Assembly: GCA_029532415.1 (NCBI GenBank)
Contig: JAQOTA010000045.1
Coordinates: forward strand, 124,001 to 188,000
Reading direction: 5' to 3'
DNA: 64,000 nucleotides
Source: Marasmius tenuissimus
Lineage: Eukaryota; Basidiomycota; Agaricomycetes; Agaricales; Marasmiaceae
Below are positions 9,290-19,379 of this stretch, piece after piece (the stretch's first letter is position 1; each line of letters starts with the position of its first letter). Made by a program: the position numbers and the translations under genes. Below the pieces are notes generated by a model, which saw only the letters and a list, made by a program, of their open reading frames with translations, was not told the DNA's origin and did not search any database.

Positions 9290-12200
9290 ATGGATCCAGC
9301 CATACAAAACCACCAAACTGGCCCGGGTCTGCAGAGTAACAATAACGCTGCCGGCACCCAAAACATCAGCTTTGTGAACAGCTTCAACACTGCTGCTTCC
9401 AATCGTGAGTTGCTAGCTTTTTGTTCCCCGTCGAATGTGAAGATGACCATGGGCATATCGGTGTAGCACTCAGGCTCAAGTCTCTTTGGGACGCTATCAT
9501 GGGAGTCGGAGCTTCACATGACGCAGAGCAACAGTATGATCGGGGGGAATGTCTTCCTGGAACCCGCGAGGAAGTCCTTAGGATTATCTGGGAGTGGATC
9601 TTGTCCAGCGGAAGGGAGTTTCCTATCTGTTGGCTCGCGGGAACCGCAGGTGTCGGGAAAACTGCCATCGCGATAACCATTGCCAAAGAATGTGAACGGA
9701 AAGGCCGTCTGGTCACCTCATTCTTCTTTTTCCGATCCGACCCAAGACGAAACAACCCTTCGGCACTCGTGCTCACGATTGCACACGGTCTTGGCGTAAC
9801 GAACCCGCCTTGCCGAATTTTGATTGACCAGAGGATTTTGGACAACCCGAAGATACTGGAAGCTCAGATGGAGGACCAATTCCGGGAACTCGTCATGAAG
9901 CCGTACGAACGCCAGGCGCTTCCTCCACCCCAAAAATCATCCCGATCTCTACGCCAAACTCCACCTCCATGCCAAACCCCACCAAAACCTATCCTCCCAA
10001 AATCTTCATCTCTACGCCAAACAAAGCCGCACAGAAGCCAGACGCTTTCTCCATCCCAGAAACCGTCCCCTCGCCAAACTTCATCTCCACGCCAGACTCC
10101 GCCTTCACGCCAAACAGAGCCGCGGGGAAGCCAAACGCTTCCACCCCAGAAAACGCCCCTTCGTCAAACTTTATCACCACGCCAGACGAAGCCGCTTGGC
10201 AGCCAGACACCTCCTCTACCTCAGAAAACTCTCAGAACATCTTCGCACCAGAAAAAGCCAGGGTGCACACGGAAACCCACGGGGGGGCATTCACTCGCGG
10301 AAACGGAGGCCCCCAACTTGGTCATCATAGATGGGCTGGATGAATGCGGCGACGAGCAAACCCAGAAACGCATCCTCTCCATGATCCAATCCGTTTTTCA
10401 CGACTCTCCTCATTTCCCTCTCCGCTTCCTGATTTGTAGTCGCCCAGAAGCATGGCTTCGGGAAGCCTTCACCGCCAATCATCTCTCTAGACTCACGAGC
10501 TCTATTCTATTGAACGACGAGTTCAAACCCGCCGAAGACATCATGAAGTACTACTGCCACCAATTTACGGAGATCACCAGCAGCCCCAAATATGATCAAG
10601 TGCAGTTCCCGGATCCCTGGCCCACGGAGGCCGACCTCGAAACTCTAGTCGACAAATCTTGCAGCCAATTTGTCTATGCGGCAACTGTTTCCAGGTTCAT
10701 AGCGCACGGCGATGAAGATCCAATGGATCAGCTTCGTCTCATTCTCGAAAGTGCTCCGAATAGCCAACCGGGAGCATCACCCTACAAAGAGCTTGACACT
10801 TTGTACAACGTTATTCTCGCAGCCAATCCCAATTATGACAGAGTTCGCCCCATCCTTGCAGTCATCGTCATAATCTCGGGCTTGAGGTCGGAATCTTGGG
10901 AACCTTGGGGGATAGAGCTCACGCCGGCGTCTATTGAGTTGATCCTGGGTCTGCCCTCGGGACAAGTGGCTTTGAGATTACGGAGAATGCACTCTGTGTT
11001 GAGCATCCGTGGTTGGCATGATGCGATTACCGTGCACCACACCTCATTCAGGGAATATCTGGTTGACCCAACCAGGTCGGGCCATTTCCACATTGACATC
11101 AACACCCAGAAGTATGTCATCGCGCGACAGTGGCTCCCGAACCTGACGACTAGCAAAGTGCGAAAGTACAGGTATGATGTCCTTTATCCTCATTCCACTC
11201 TTTTATGGGGTACTGAACCTGTTTTGCGTGCATCAACAGCCACAGTCAACTCTATTCCATTGGAACCAAGGCCTTCTTCATGGCATGGAGGCCGCTCTGC
11301 ACGTCGATTCCCAAACCATCTCGGGATCTATTGGATGATCTGTGGAACGTCGACCTTGCCTTCACGCATCTGATGATCAATGCCTTCAATGGTCAGGATT
11401 CCTTCGTTTATTGGAGTAATTCATTCAGGAAATTGGTGCTATGGGTGAGGAATCATGTGAGTTGGGCTGACCATATTCTACCCCTTGCACTTTGTACTTA
11501 TGTGTCTATCACCAGGATCGCCCGGAAATCTGTGAAAATAAGGACAACAGGGAAGCACCGACAAACCACTCGAAGGTCGGCGAAAATGCACATCTCGAGG
11601 CCAACAGCTATTCACCTTATGACAACGGTCAATGTGAGGTCGAAGCTCACAGCTGCGAGATGGCCGAGAAAGAGGAGGGCCTCGATCTTGTGGAGGGTCT
11701 TGTCCACAAATTCCAGAACCGCCCCGGGTGTTTTCATCTTGTATGCCCCCCGGGCGTTACTCCACGAAAGGGCGTCGTGTATTGGCTCGTTCGTTGTGTG
11801 ACCGGAGGTCCATTTTTAATCGACCGGGTTGATTTAGAACCCAGTGATGTCGACGATGTGCGCCTCACAGACTGCCGCTGTGATCTCTCTGGAGGGAGCA
11901 AGTCGAGCAATCCAGAGCACGTTGCGTACCGGGAAGCTTGTAGGCAGCTTGTCGAGGCTTACGTCTCCCTTTATGAAGAACTTGCCCAGAGTGGTGCGGA
12001 AGACAAAGACACCATTGATGTTTTGGAGAACTGCTTTCTGAACATGGTGTACTCGTCACTATTCACACACTGTTGTCTTGATCAGGAGCTGCTTTTGCTC
12101 TGCCAGACGTTTTTTGGGCTCGCGAAAGGTTGTTTGGCAATGCGGATCCATTCTGATGATGGAAAGGAAATAAGGAAGAATATGCTTGGGTGGATTGAGG

Positions 12201-12427
12201 TAAGCATGATCTTTATGGGTTCTGATCCCCCCTCATCCCTGTATTGTACCACAATTGATGGTTTTTCTCTTTGTCAGACCTTCCCAGACACCTTTGCTGA
12301 AGAAGGCAAAGCCTTGAAAGCGCAGGTTCGTGCTTTGCCTTGGAAGCAGTGGGCACGAAACAATTCAAGGAATCCCGGTGATCTTTCATGGGCTTCAGAC
12401 CACTCAGATGATGCACATGAGTTGTAA
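9290..12427 (+). CDS. NACHT-domain NLR-like protein N1
   Basis: This is a STAND-type P-loop NTPase of the fungal NACHT group, whose better known members act in non-self recognition and programmed cell death; the role here is inferred. Five exons are proposed. Exon 1 from ATG 9290 gives a short Asn/Gln/Gly-rich leader. The next exons contain the GASHD segment, Walker A GTAGVGKT (about residue 97), an FFFRSDPRRNN sensor-like stretch, Walker B LVIIDGLDECGD (about 324) and HHTSFREYLVD at the end of the NACHT module. A C-terminal region of about 340 residues has no WD, ankyrin or TPR repeat. Residues about 189-315 are a Pro/Gln/Thr repeat inserted between Walker A and B. Exon 1 has five A's at 9360-9364 where N2 has four, which shifts the frame. 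Splicing to an AG 7 nt downstream (exon 2 from 9474) would restore it. Confidence 0.85.
9921..10260 (+). repeat. Coding minisatellite inside the NACHT domain of N1
   Basis: Degenerate tandem units of the type CCCCAGAAACCGTCCCCTCG followed by CCAAACT recur here, grouped into higher-order units of roughly 90 bp. They encode short SPRQT, TPPQK and KPxxSQT motifs. N3 has only one such unit (CCCCAGAAACCATCCCTCCG at about 37,538), so the array probably grew from that seed. All units keep the reading frame, and the alternative + frame is also open over about 370 nt. Confidence 0.85.
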
Positions 12428-13060
12428 AGACCGGTCAATCAAAGGTAGGGTGATCAGACAGTGTACAGAAGTTTCGGTGCTGACTCTCCTCGATAGATAA
12501 CTGTTCGCCTCCTTTTGCTGTACTAGCAGGCTGACAGTGCAACCTGCCTCGACGTGTACCTATGTTGTAGTCAGTTCAGTGGCGCCGAGGCAGTCTGGGA
12601 GCCAAGAGAACCCCGACGGATGTCGCCCATCGAGAAGGAGATGAACAGTCCTGTAATCCGTGTTCTTTGCAATGTATGGGCTCCTGTAAACGAATATGAC
12701 TGCCAGTCCCTCTCAGTCATTGCGCTTGGCGCGCCTCTTCATTGCTTTTTAGGGCATTCCTTTACTCAGACTCGCGACGAAAGAGAACCTCTCACGTTCT
12801 CGTCGCCAAATCTTTCATGAATTTCACACTTCAGCCCGCCTTTCTCTGCTACTTCATTCAGCGACCAAAATCAACTTGGCCCGCCACTGACTGTCACCGT
12901 GGTTTAGCTTCTATTGCCGTTGTCGCCCAACGTGATTTTGAGGACCTCAATGCCGTCTTCAAACTTGCTGCTGTGATTGATCTGCACCAACAATAGCAGC
13001 GAAACGCGAAAGGAAGTTCTGATGAACGCGTTCTCTCATAGCATCCGCCACGAACATACT
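12428..13060. other. N1 3' flank and non-coding spacer, duplicated at 25,388-26,070
   Basis: After the N1 stop the sequence parallels the region after N2: GGTGATCAGACAGTGTACAG at about 12,448 and 25,425, then GCCTCCTTTTGCTGTACTAG, then a stretch around 12,930-12,990 matching 25,975-26,030. Short reading frames occur, but none is preserved between the two copies, so I read it as 3' UTR followed by decayed spacer. Confidence 0.45.
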
Positions 13061-13616
13061 CGACATAAGCTGTAAGTACAAGTCTGTCCAGGCCCGAGAT
13101 ACCCTCAGCAGTTGAAGCACATGGTGGACGACGAGACCCACTCTCGAGCGAGAGATCCGGTGCAATCCTTACTAGGCAGCCTGTGAAAGGTCGCAGTCGA
13201 GCGAGGCCCGACCGAGCTCCTACTGAGAGAGAGATTAACGAGTGCAAAGAGCGAAAAGAATAAGGGCATGTGGTGCACATGGTTGTCTTTCTGGAATTAT
13301 CCGTCTAACGCATCGTTTACTCTAGATGTGGGCTGGCTGCAATCGCAAGCTTGGTCCGTGAACCTCCCTGTTTCTATTATCTTTCGCTGACTCGACCTAT
13401 GGAGAAAGCAGAGCTTTCAGCGTCGTGCTTGCGAGGACGAGACCCCCGTTTCGCAACTATACATTCTGTACGCCGCAAAGTTGCTATTATACATGAGTTC
13501 TTTCGAACTACAATCCCCATGTATATTGTTGCTAGTGAATGGCTCCAGAATTGCAAAGTATAAACGTTGCGGGTCGTCTGCACACCGTTTCCTCAGGATG
13601 GATATGGGACTAAGGC
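13061..13616 (+). pseudogene. RPB2 C-terminal fragment p1
   Basis: This decayed piece is homologous to the last exons of RPB2. [18 protein letters not shown] (about 13,110-13,165) matches the segment before the clamp. CGLAAIASL near 13,328 matches the zinc-clamp exon, and a degraded form of the terminal SSGRIRD exon ends near 13,615. Intron remnants are still visible between these pieces (for example before 13,326), so it is a DNA-level copy. Stops and frameshifts are frequent. Everything upstream of the C-terminal 180 or so codons is missing. Confidence 0.85.
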
Positions 13617-14290
13617 TATCCATAGATTCTACACGTCGAGATACTTCGGTGAGTGCCAGGTGGGTCCAGAATATGAAAAGGACGGTAAAGAGTTCGCACT
13701 AAACTCCCTTTTCTCCTTCGATCGCACGGGCCAGAAGTGGTGTCCGATGGACATCGCACCTCTGCTCGTGGATGAGACAGGCGGCCACAGGTTGGGAAGG
13801 CTCGGTGACGATTCCGAATGACCGTTCGGCAGTCGGGCAATAGGTTGACTTGGACCATCCACTTTGTCATGCTCGTGCTTGGCTTTACCTATCCCGAGGT
13901 ACGAGGGCGATGAAGTGAATGGTCTTGAGTCTGGGCAATCGATGCAGGGTGAACCGTACGAGATAGAATTCGAGATGGCGGAAGGGCAAATGAGTGCAGG
14001 CCAGCAGAAAATGAAAGAAAACACGACAAACCTTGATCATTGTATCTAAACCTGCGAGACCGAAAGTCTTCATGATATATGGGGCGCTCATCCGAGAGCT
14101 TTCTCTCTGAGGGTGTCGGGTTGGTTGTCGAAGTTCATCGTTATGTTGTGGATACGTTCGATAGGCCAAGTCTTTATCGTTCTCTTTCTTGAGTTATCCG
14201 ACCACAACTTTCGCCCTTGAGCTTGAACGCGTACCCGATGCTCCTCGACACTCCGACAATTTCCATCATGTTGGTGACTTGACTGTGTAG
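13617..14290. repeat. RPB2 3' flank plus element U, copy 2
   Basis: Module F continues to about 13,840 and is followed by a segment shared with 26,950-27,480, including GAAGTGAATGGTCTTGAG at about 13,913 and 27,028. The U element sits at about 13,980-14,200. On the minus strand it reads SAPYIMKTFGLAGLDT followed by AAG and a GT donor. No gene is supported. Confidence 0.45.
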
Positions 14291-15055
14291 TTTGGGCTTG
14301 AGACTCTTGAGTTTGAACTCTTCACGGACGATTGATGATCTTGCTCCTGGGCCCGAGGCTGGCAAAGTAGTGAGCGACTTGATTGTAAATAGTGGCAAAA
14401 ATTCGAGTAACCATTGCTGTCGTTGCTTACCAGCAGGTGTCGTCGTGGGGAGAAGAGATTCAGAAGGAATAAGCGCTCACCCAACCTCCATCATCCCGAC
14501 GACCAAAGACCGGTCAATGCGATCTACATTTCCTCTCTCTTTTCCTAAGGATGGAAGAATCGGGCCTACGTGTGTACAGACAAATATACCGGTAAACGAC
14601 ATTGACTCGCAGATTGAGTGGCTCTACGTGTGAGGGGAGCTTGCAGACTCTGTGAGTGAAAACTAAACTACGCTTTGATCGAGTCTCTGAAAGTTGGCAA
14701 TGACAGCAGTGGGATTAGATGGGATTGCCCTCCTCTCATCCCTCACCGCCCGTGTTGACATGATCCGTGGATGTTCGATAATCCCATGGGCAATTCTTGG
14801 AAGATTTTCGACCACCCCGACCAGACTTCTCCCCACCTCGCAGTTGTCTTCACCCACCATCCGCCTTCGGAAGATGTTTTCCATCTCCTTCCACCTTTCT
14901 CCCAGCCTTCGCCAACTTCCCCTTTCCCTCTACTTCAAACGACACCCTATCGTCCCCTGTCTTCCATCATCATCGCTCTTCCATCCGGCCAATTTCCAAG
15001 GGTTTCGTAGGCACCCACCTCAAAAATTCCTGCCTGTTTGGCACCCTTGATCATT
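14290..15055 (+). promoter_or_regulatory. M module copy 3, orphan NACHT-type 5' flank
   Basis: The order and content match the NACHT flanks: AATAAGCGCTCACCCAACCT at about 14,468, the C/T-rich tract TTCTCCCAGCCTTCGCCAAC near 14,902-14,921, GGGTTTCGTAGGCACCCACC, then CTGCCTGTTTGGCACCCTTG at 15,031. At that point the N2 and N3 flanks reach their start codons, but here the sequence switches to a fragment of block R. A NACHT gene was therefore lost, or never present, at this position. Confidence 0.5.
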
Positions 15056-15639
15056 GGTGTTTTGTGGTGCCAAGTCGGGTGAAAGGCGCGGCGTGGAGGG
15101 CTTAGGACGACTACACGGCTTAGTCGTACTGCCAAGGTCGTTGGTCTACCAGGGTTTCCCCCTCCGTTATCATCCATCCACCATCTTCGCGACCACTCTG
15201 CACTCTGGTATCGCGATTGATGGATCGGCATACCTGAACTCGCGTTCGTTGTGCTCGAGAGAATCTTTTTGAAGCAGATTACCTACAACACCCCGTTCGA
15301 AGTCGTCATGAATCTCGACGCCCCCACCACGACCTCAAAAGTCGTGTACACGGTATCAAAAGTGGCAGACTTTTGAATGCTCTCACTCGCCCTCTGCTAT
15401 CACTTTGAGCGGTTCCCATTTCTATCGAAGTCCACTGGACTGTAACTTGAATGGGCGTTGCAAGGTCAAGTTGACCAAGCTCTCTTGAGTGAGATCTTCG
15501 GGTCCTCGAATCCAACGGACGTAAACAGATGTCGGGATCTGCTTGGCCGCGGCTGGTACCGGTATCTTCACATCCTCTACCACGTTGACCTCGCGTCGCT
15601 ACAGGTTGCAATCATCGTCCTTCTCTTTCTCTTTGTCTT
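15056..15639. repeat. Fragment of block R and unassigned spacer
   Basis: Positions 15,060-15,290 align with 690-900 of block R1; for example, the GGCTTAGGACGACTACACGG region corresponds to the one near 705 and the CATCCACCATCTTCGCGACC region to the one near 781. The remaining 350 nt before the RPB2 remnant shows no recognisable coding or repeat feature. Confidence 0.45.
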
Positions 15640-17395
15640 CTCCCCTACCACGCGTCTCGCTCGCAGATACTTACGCTTTCGCCTGAAGCACAAGCCAAGG
15701 TATGAATCCGATGATGCATTTATTTTCACTTCTCTAAATAGTGTTTCCCTCAGAATTCGACACTGTCCAGGATACCTACTCTTATGACGACACTAAATTT
15801 GACTGCGAGTAAGAATGATGGGTATGGGAAAATAACGCAGTGTCTTGTCCTCAGCAGCTGGACTCCTTCGACAGATTCGTTCAGAACACGATGCAGAAGC
15901 TGGTGAACGAGAGTTGATCGCATTCTGGAGCAAGGCGGAGCAGATTTCTGGCCAACGGACAGATTCGAGCAGGGGATATGGAATCAGTTTGGACAGGTCT
16001 ACCTCTCAAGGCCGACTGTTACAGAGTCGGATGGATCGGTCGTACCGGTTTTCCCGCAGGAGGCAAGGTTGAGGAACCTCACGTATTCCGTGTCGCTGTA
16101 CATTGGAATGAAAAAGAGGTTGTCGAGTGGCCATGAGGGAGGCGGTGAGATGGTGTGGGAGACGGAGGATGGTAGCGGGGCAGAGAGGCGGACGAAGGCC
16201 TGGAAAGGTGCGTAGCTCTTGGCCAACGTGTTAGATCTTGTCTTGACAGTCATCTCTGTGCTGCCTAGGTTTCTATCATGTTCCACGTTCTGCATCCTTC
16301 GCGGCCTTCAAGACCAGGATCTATACGACCTCAACGAGTGCACCTGCGATTCTGGGGGATGCTTTATCAATGGCTCCGAATAAGCACTCATTGTTCAGGA
16401 ATGTATGGCAGCGTATGGACACCAATCATGTAGACGTATTCGCAAAAGCACGGCCCTTCCCCATCAACTTCTGGCAGAAATTTGTAGCGCAGTCGAGAAG
16501 GGTGGGAAGACCTTCAGTCAGTATCAGGTCAAAACATTCCATCAAAACCAGGAGCGTTCTGCAAGTTTGCGACCTCTTTTACGACCGCTCAAGTGCTTCA
16601 TGAGCATTTTCAACTTGAAATTTTCATGAAAGTCACGAAACCGTCTATCCAGGTCGGTTTTGGGCCTGAAGCGTTATCTCCGACCGCGACATCCTCGAAT
16701 GCACATGCTACGGTATGCACGACATTCAGATCCTAGAGTTAGTGTTGAAGCCGTGTATGGACGACAGCTTCGTCATCCAGGATCGTGGAGTTGCCCTTGT
16801 TAATTCCTCACCTATCTGGTTCGCATAGACACCACAGCGAATATCCTCTATCGCCCTCAGAGACCCCCCAGAACAACACGCTCTATGGAGTATCATATAC
16901 CTCAAATTGCGAGGCTTATCCGCCGGTCGTGGCAGTCTCTGTCGCAGTGATTCGCCGATTACTCAGGAAGGCTCATGAATTGATGTTCTATCCACCGACT
17001 CGGTCCTTTCTGAAGTATCTACCACCGAAACCATATAAATATTGAGAAGAATGGTCCGTGATCAGCAATTGGAAGAGTTTGAGAAGCTTTCGCGGGGGAC
17101 CACGCTGCGTATGAGCTTGAGTAATCGCTGTTCATCTTCCCGGGACGTCGACGGTCTCTTGTTCGAGATGTGGGTTAACTGGGATCGCGAACCTGATCCG
17201 TAACTCTCACTGTTTCTTTGATCCTTTGCTAACTCAACGTATAGAAGAAACAAAATTTCAAATCCCGTGCCTGCGACTGTACATTTCCTACGCTGCAAAG
17301 TTGCTGTTCGAAGTAGCCTCATTTTAGGAATTAAAAAGCATGAAATGAACACTGCGGCACGTCCGTACAGTACAGTTTCCTCAGGACGGATACGG
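15640..17395 (+). pseudogene. RPB2 pseudogene P2
   Basis: It starts with the 5' leader of RPB2, but the ATG is destroyed (CATGAGCCAAGG has become CACAAGCCAAGG near 15,690). Recognisable pieces follow in order: the acidic N-terminus, QLDSFDRFVQNTMQKLVNE (15,858-15,915), FGQVYLSRPTV, LYDLNECTCDSGG (about 16,325), an ERSASL exon end, then a jump from the FVIQDR segment near 16,775 to the TTRSMEY segment near 16,878. It then jumps to QQLEEFEKL near 17,064 and to a degraded zinc-clamp and terminal exon ending about 17,395. At least two large internal deletions and many frameshifts make it non-functional. It preserves CAG where P1 has TAG. Confidence 0.9.
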
Positions 17396-17900
17396 GATTG
17401 CGTATCAAGTAAGTCTGAGTGCGCAGAATATGGAAGGCGATCGACCGAACGAGCCAACGAAAGCCTCTAAGTATGTAACCAAAAGTGGTCTCGAATGGGA
17501 ATGGGAGAATATGACGGGGCACCTCCGTTCATGGCTGGGCCCCGACAAGTTGGCTCGACGATGATTCCGAATGATCGTTCGGGCACACAGGTTGTCCAGT
17601 ATTTGGAGAGTGACCGGTGAATCTTCAAGGTACCTAGTAGAAGGCTGGTGAGTGCAGGTTAGCGAAAGACAAAAGGACATATGATATACCTTGGAAACTG
17701 TATCTGAACCTGCAAGACCGACAGTCTTGACGACGCCCGGGGCGCTCATTCTAGAGGTCTCGCTCGGAGACCAACAGAGCCCTCAGCTAGATTGACAATT
17801 GTTCGACGCTTTCGGTTAGCCGAGTCTTTATCCTTCTCTTTCTTTAGAAATGTTCAACGTCCCCCGATGCCGTGCCAATTTTTGTGAATTCGCTGGTGGA
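17396..17900. repeat. RPB2 3' flank and element U, copy 3
   Basis: Module F (AGAATATGGAAGGCGATCG at about 17,424; GATTCCGAATGATCGTTCGG at 17,562) is followed by U at about 17,640-17,850. Read on the minus strand, U gives SAPGVVKTVGLAGSDTVSK and then GTATAT. No complete gene is supported. Confidence 0.45.
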
Positions 17901-18800
17901 TGACCTGGCGTCAAGGAATAATGACGAGCGGTACGTCTACCGGTGCAATGGTTCAGTTAATCTAAGTTGTAGCAGTTGAAGACTTCAAGCAATGACTTGC
18001 CTCTGTGGATTGAGGCCCATGATTCTTCAGTCCGAATCGTTCGCAAATTTGTCACATCCTGCCCTGGACATAAGACTGTCGATGAAGTTTTTTTTTTTGA
18101 AAGTGGTTGAGTGATCCACTGAAGATGGTGACAGCGATTGTCGAAAAATGCGGGTGTCGGAGAGGAGGAGAAAGACTCGTGGACTTGCCGCGCTTAACAA
18201 GCGCCCACACAACCTCGAATCCGAACCATCATCAACGAATACAACGACCAAAGCCGATTCACGTTCCTTCTCCTCTCCCGTGCAGTGACGGGCCAGGCTC
18301 ATGTTTCTCCGAACCGATCAATCGGTAAAAGCTGGTATCAACGTGCGATCTGGAGCGAGGGGCTGAGCAGGCCGTGGATGAGTTGGGGGGACGGTGTGAG
18401 TGCAAACCAAACCACTACTTCGATTGAATCCCAACGTGCTGATAGCAACAATCTACAGGAAAATTAGGTCGACACCCGTCCCCCCATCCCCCGCCGCCTA
18501 CTTTAGGCTGGTATATAAAAGTTGACGTTGGATCCTCGTCGACAACACCACTTCCGCTCCTTCAGTGAATCCTCCGAGTGGCCGTGTGTGGGGTTTTTGA
18601 CCAGCCCGACTGGTTGTTTCATTCCTCATTATCTGCACCCGCCTTATTCACGCCCACCGCCGCCACAACGCGTTCATCGGACTTGGGCACCACCATCTAT
18701 CAATTTCCCTCCCCCCCTTCCACCTTCCACCCTCTCCCTTTCCCTCCCAACCCAATACGGCTCCCTACCATTCCCTATAGGAAGGAGAGGAGAGCAGCCG
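17901..18800 (+). promoter_or_regulatory. M module copy 4, orphan 5' flank
   Basis: It contains the M landmarks CTTAACAAGCGCCCACACAA (18,199), ATCATCAACGAATACAACGA (18,228) and CGTCGACAACACCACTTCCG (about 18,537), followed by TTTTTGACCAGCCCGACTGG and a C/T-rich tract (18,640-18,760). Neither an RPB2 nor a NACHT start follows. A run of nine T's lies near 18,089. Confidence 0.45.
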
Positions 18801-19379
18801 TGTCTCGAGCATCGCTGTCAGGACATACTCCCAAATGGATCACCATACCTCACCATAATCGATCGTCCGCGCCAATCCCTACGATGCCATTACATGCACG
18901 TACATGTTCTGGCCTACACTTCCAAACAGTTCGAGGAAGCTGGAAGATTCGAATGGCTCATATACGGAGCTGCCATATGTGGGAAATCCAGAAGGCCGAA
19001 AATCATTCTCGACGCTGCTGGTACCGTTTGCTGGACCATTGCGACTGGTTTCCATCTCGGGGACCATAGTGACGGCTTCACACTACCGTGCGTTCCGAAA
19101 CAGCAGTATCAGTTCACTTACAGGTCCCCGTACACCCCAAGGTCCATTCTACTTTGAACCTCGACAAAAGCGTCTCCTACCAAACGCATCTGACCCTCAC
19201 AGACGACTTCAAGTATAGTCAGGCCACTCCTATGATCGCTTCCATCAGAAGGGATCGAGAACTTTTCTTTTGTCGTGGTCAATTCCATAGGCCCGTTGAA
19301 CCGCGCATGAACACCTACTCGGAGAAGATCGTGTTTCCCTTTGCCCATCCTCGGTGCATAATTAGGCAGCCAGGATGAT
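18801..19379. other. Unassigned segment between M4 and R2
   Basis: About 580 nt with several overlapping short frames, including one from 18,522 to 19,157 on the + strand that begins in the flank and one at 19,088-19,378. None resembles a family I know, and no homologous copy was recognised elsewhere in the window. It may be a piece of block R not kept in the other copies. Confidence 0.3.

Noticed and set aside
9969..10343. Second + frame and minus-strand frame across the NACHT minisatellite
   Set aside because: The repeat unit lacks stops in several frames. The frame in phase with Walker A and Walker B is the real one.
12200..12277. Reading through the last N1 intron as coding, since it has no stop and is a multiple of three
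   Set aside because: The same segment has a stop in N3 and a frameshift in N2, and the GTAAGC and CAG borders are good, so it is an intron.
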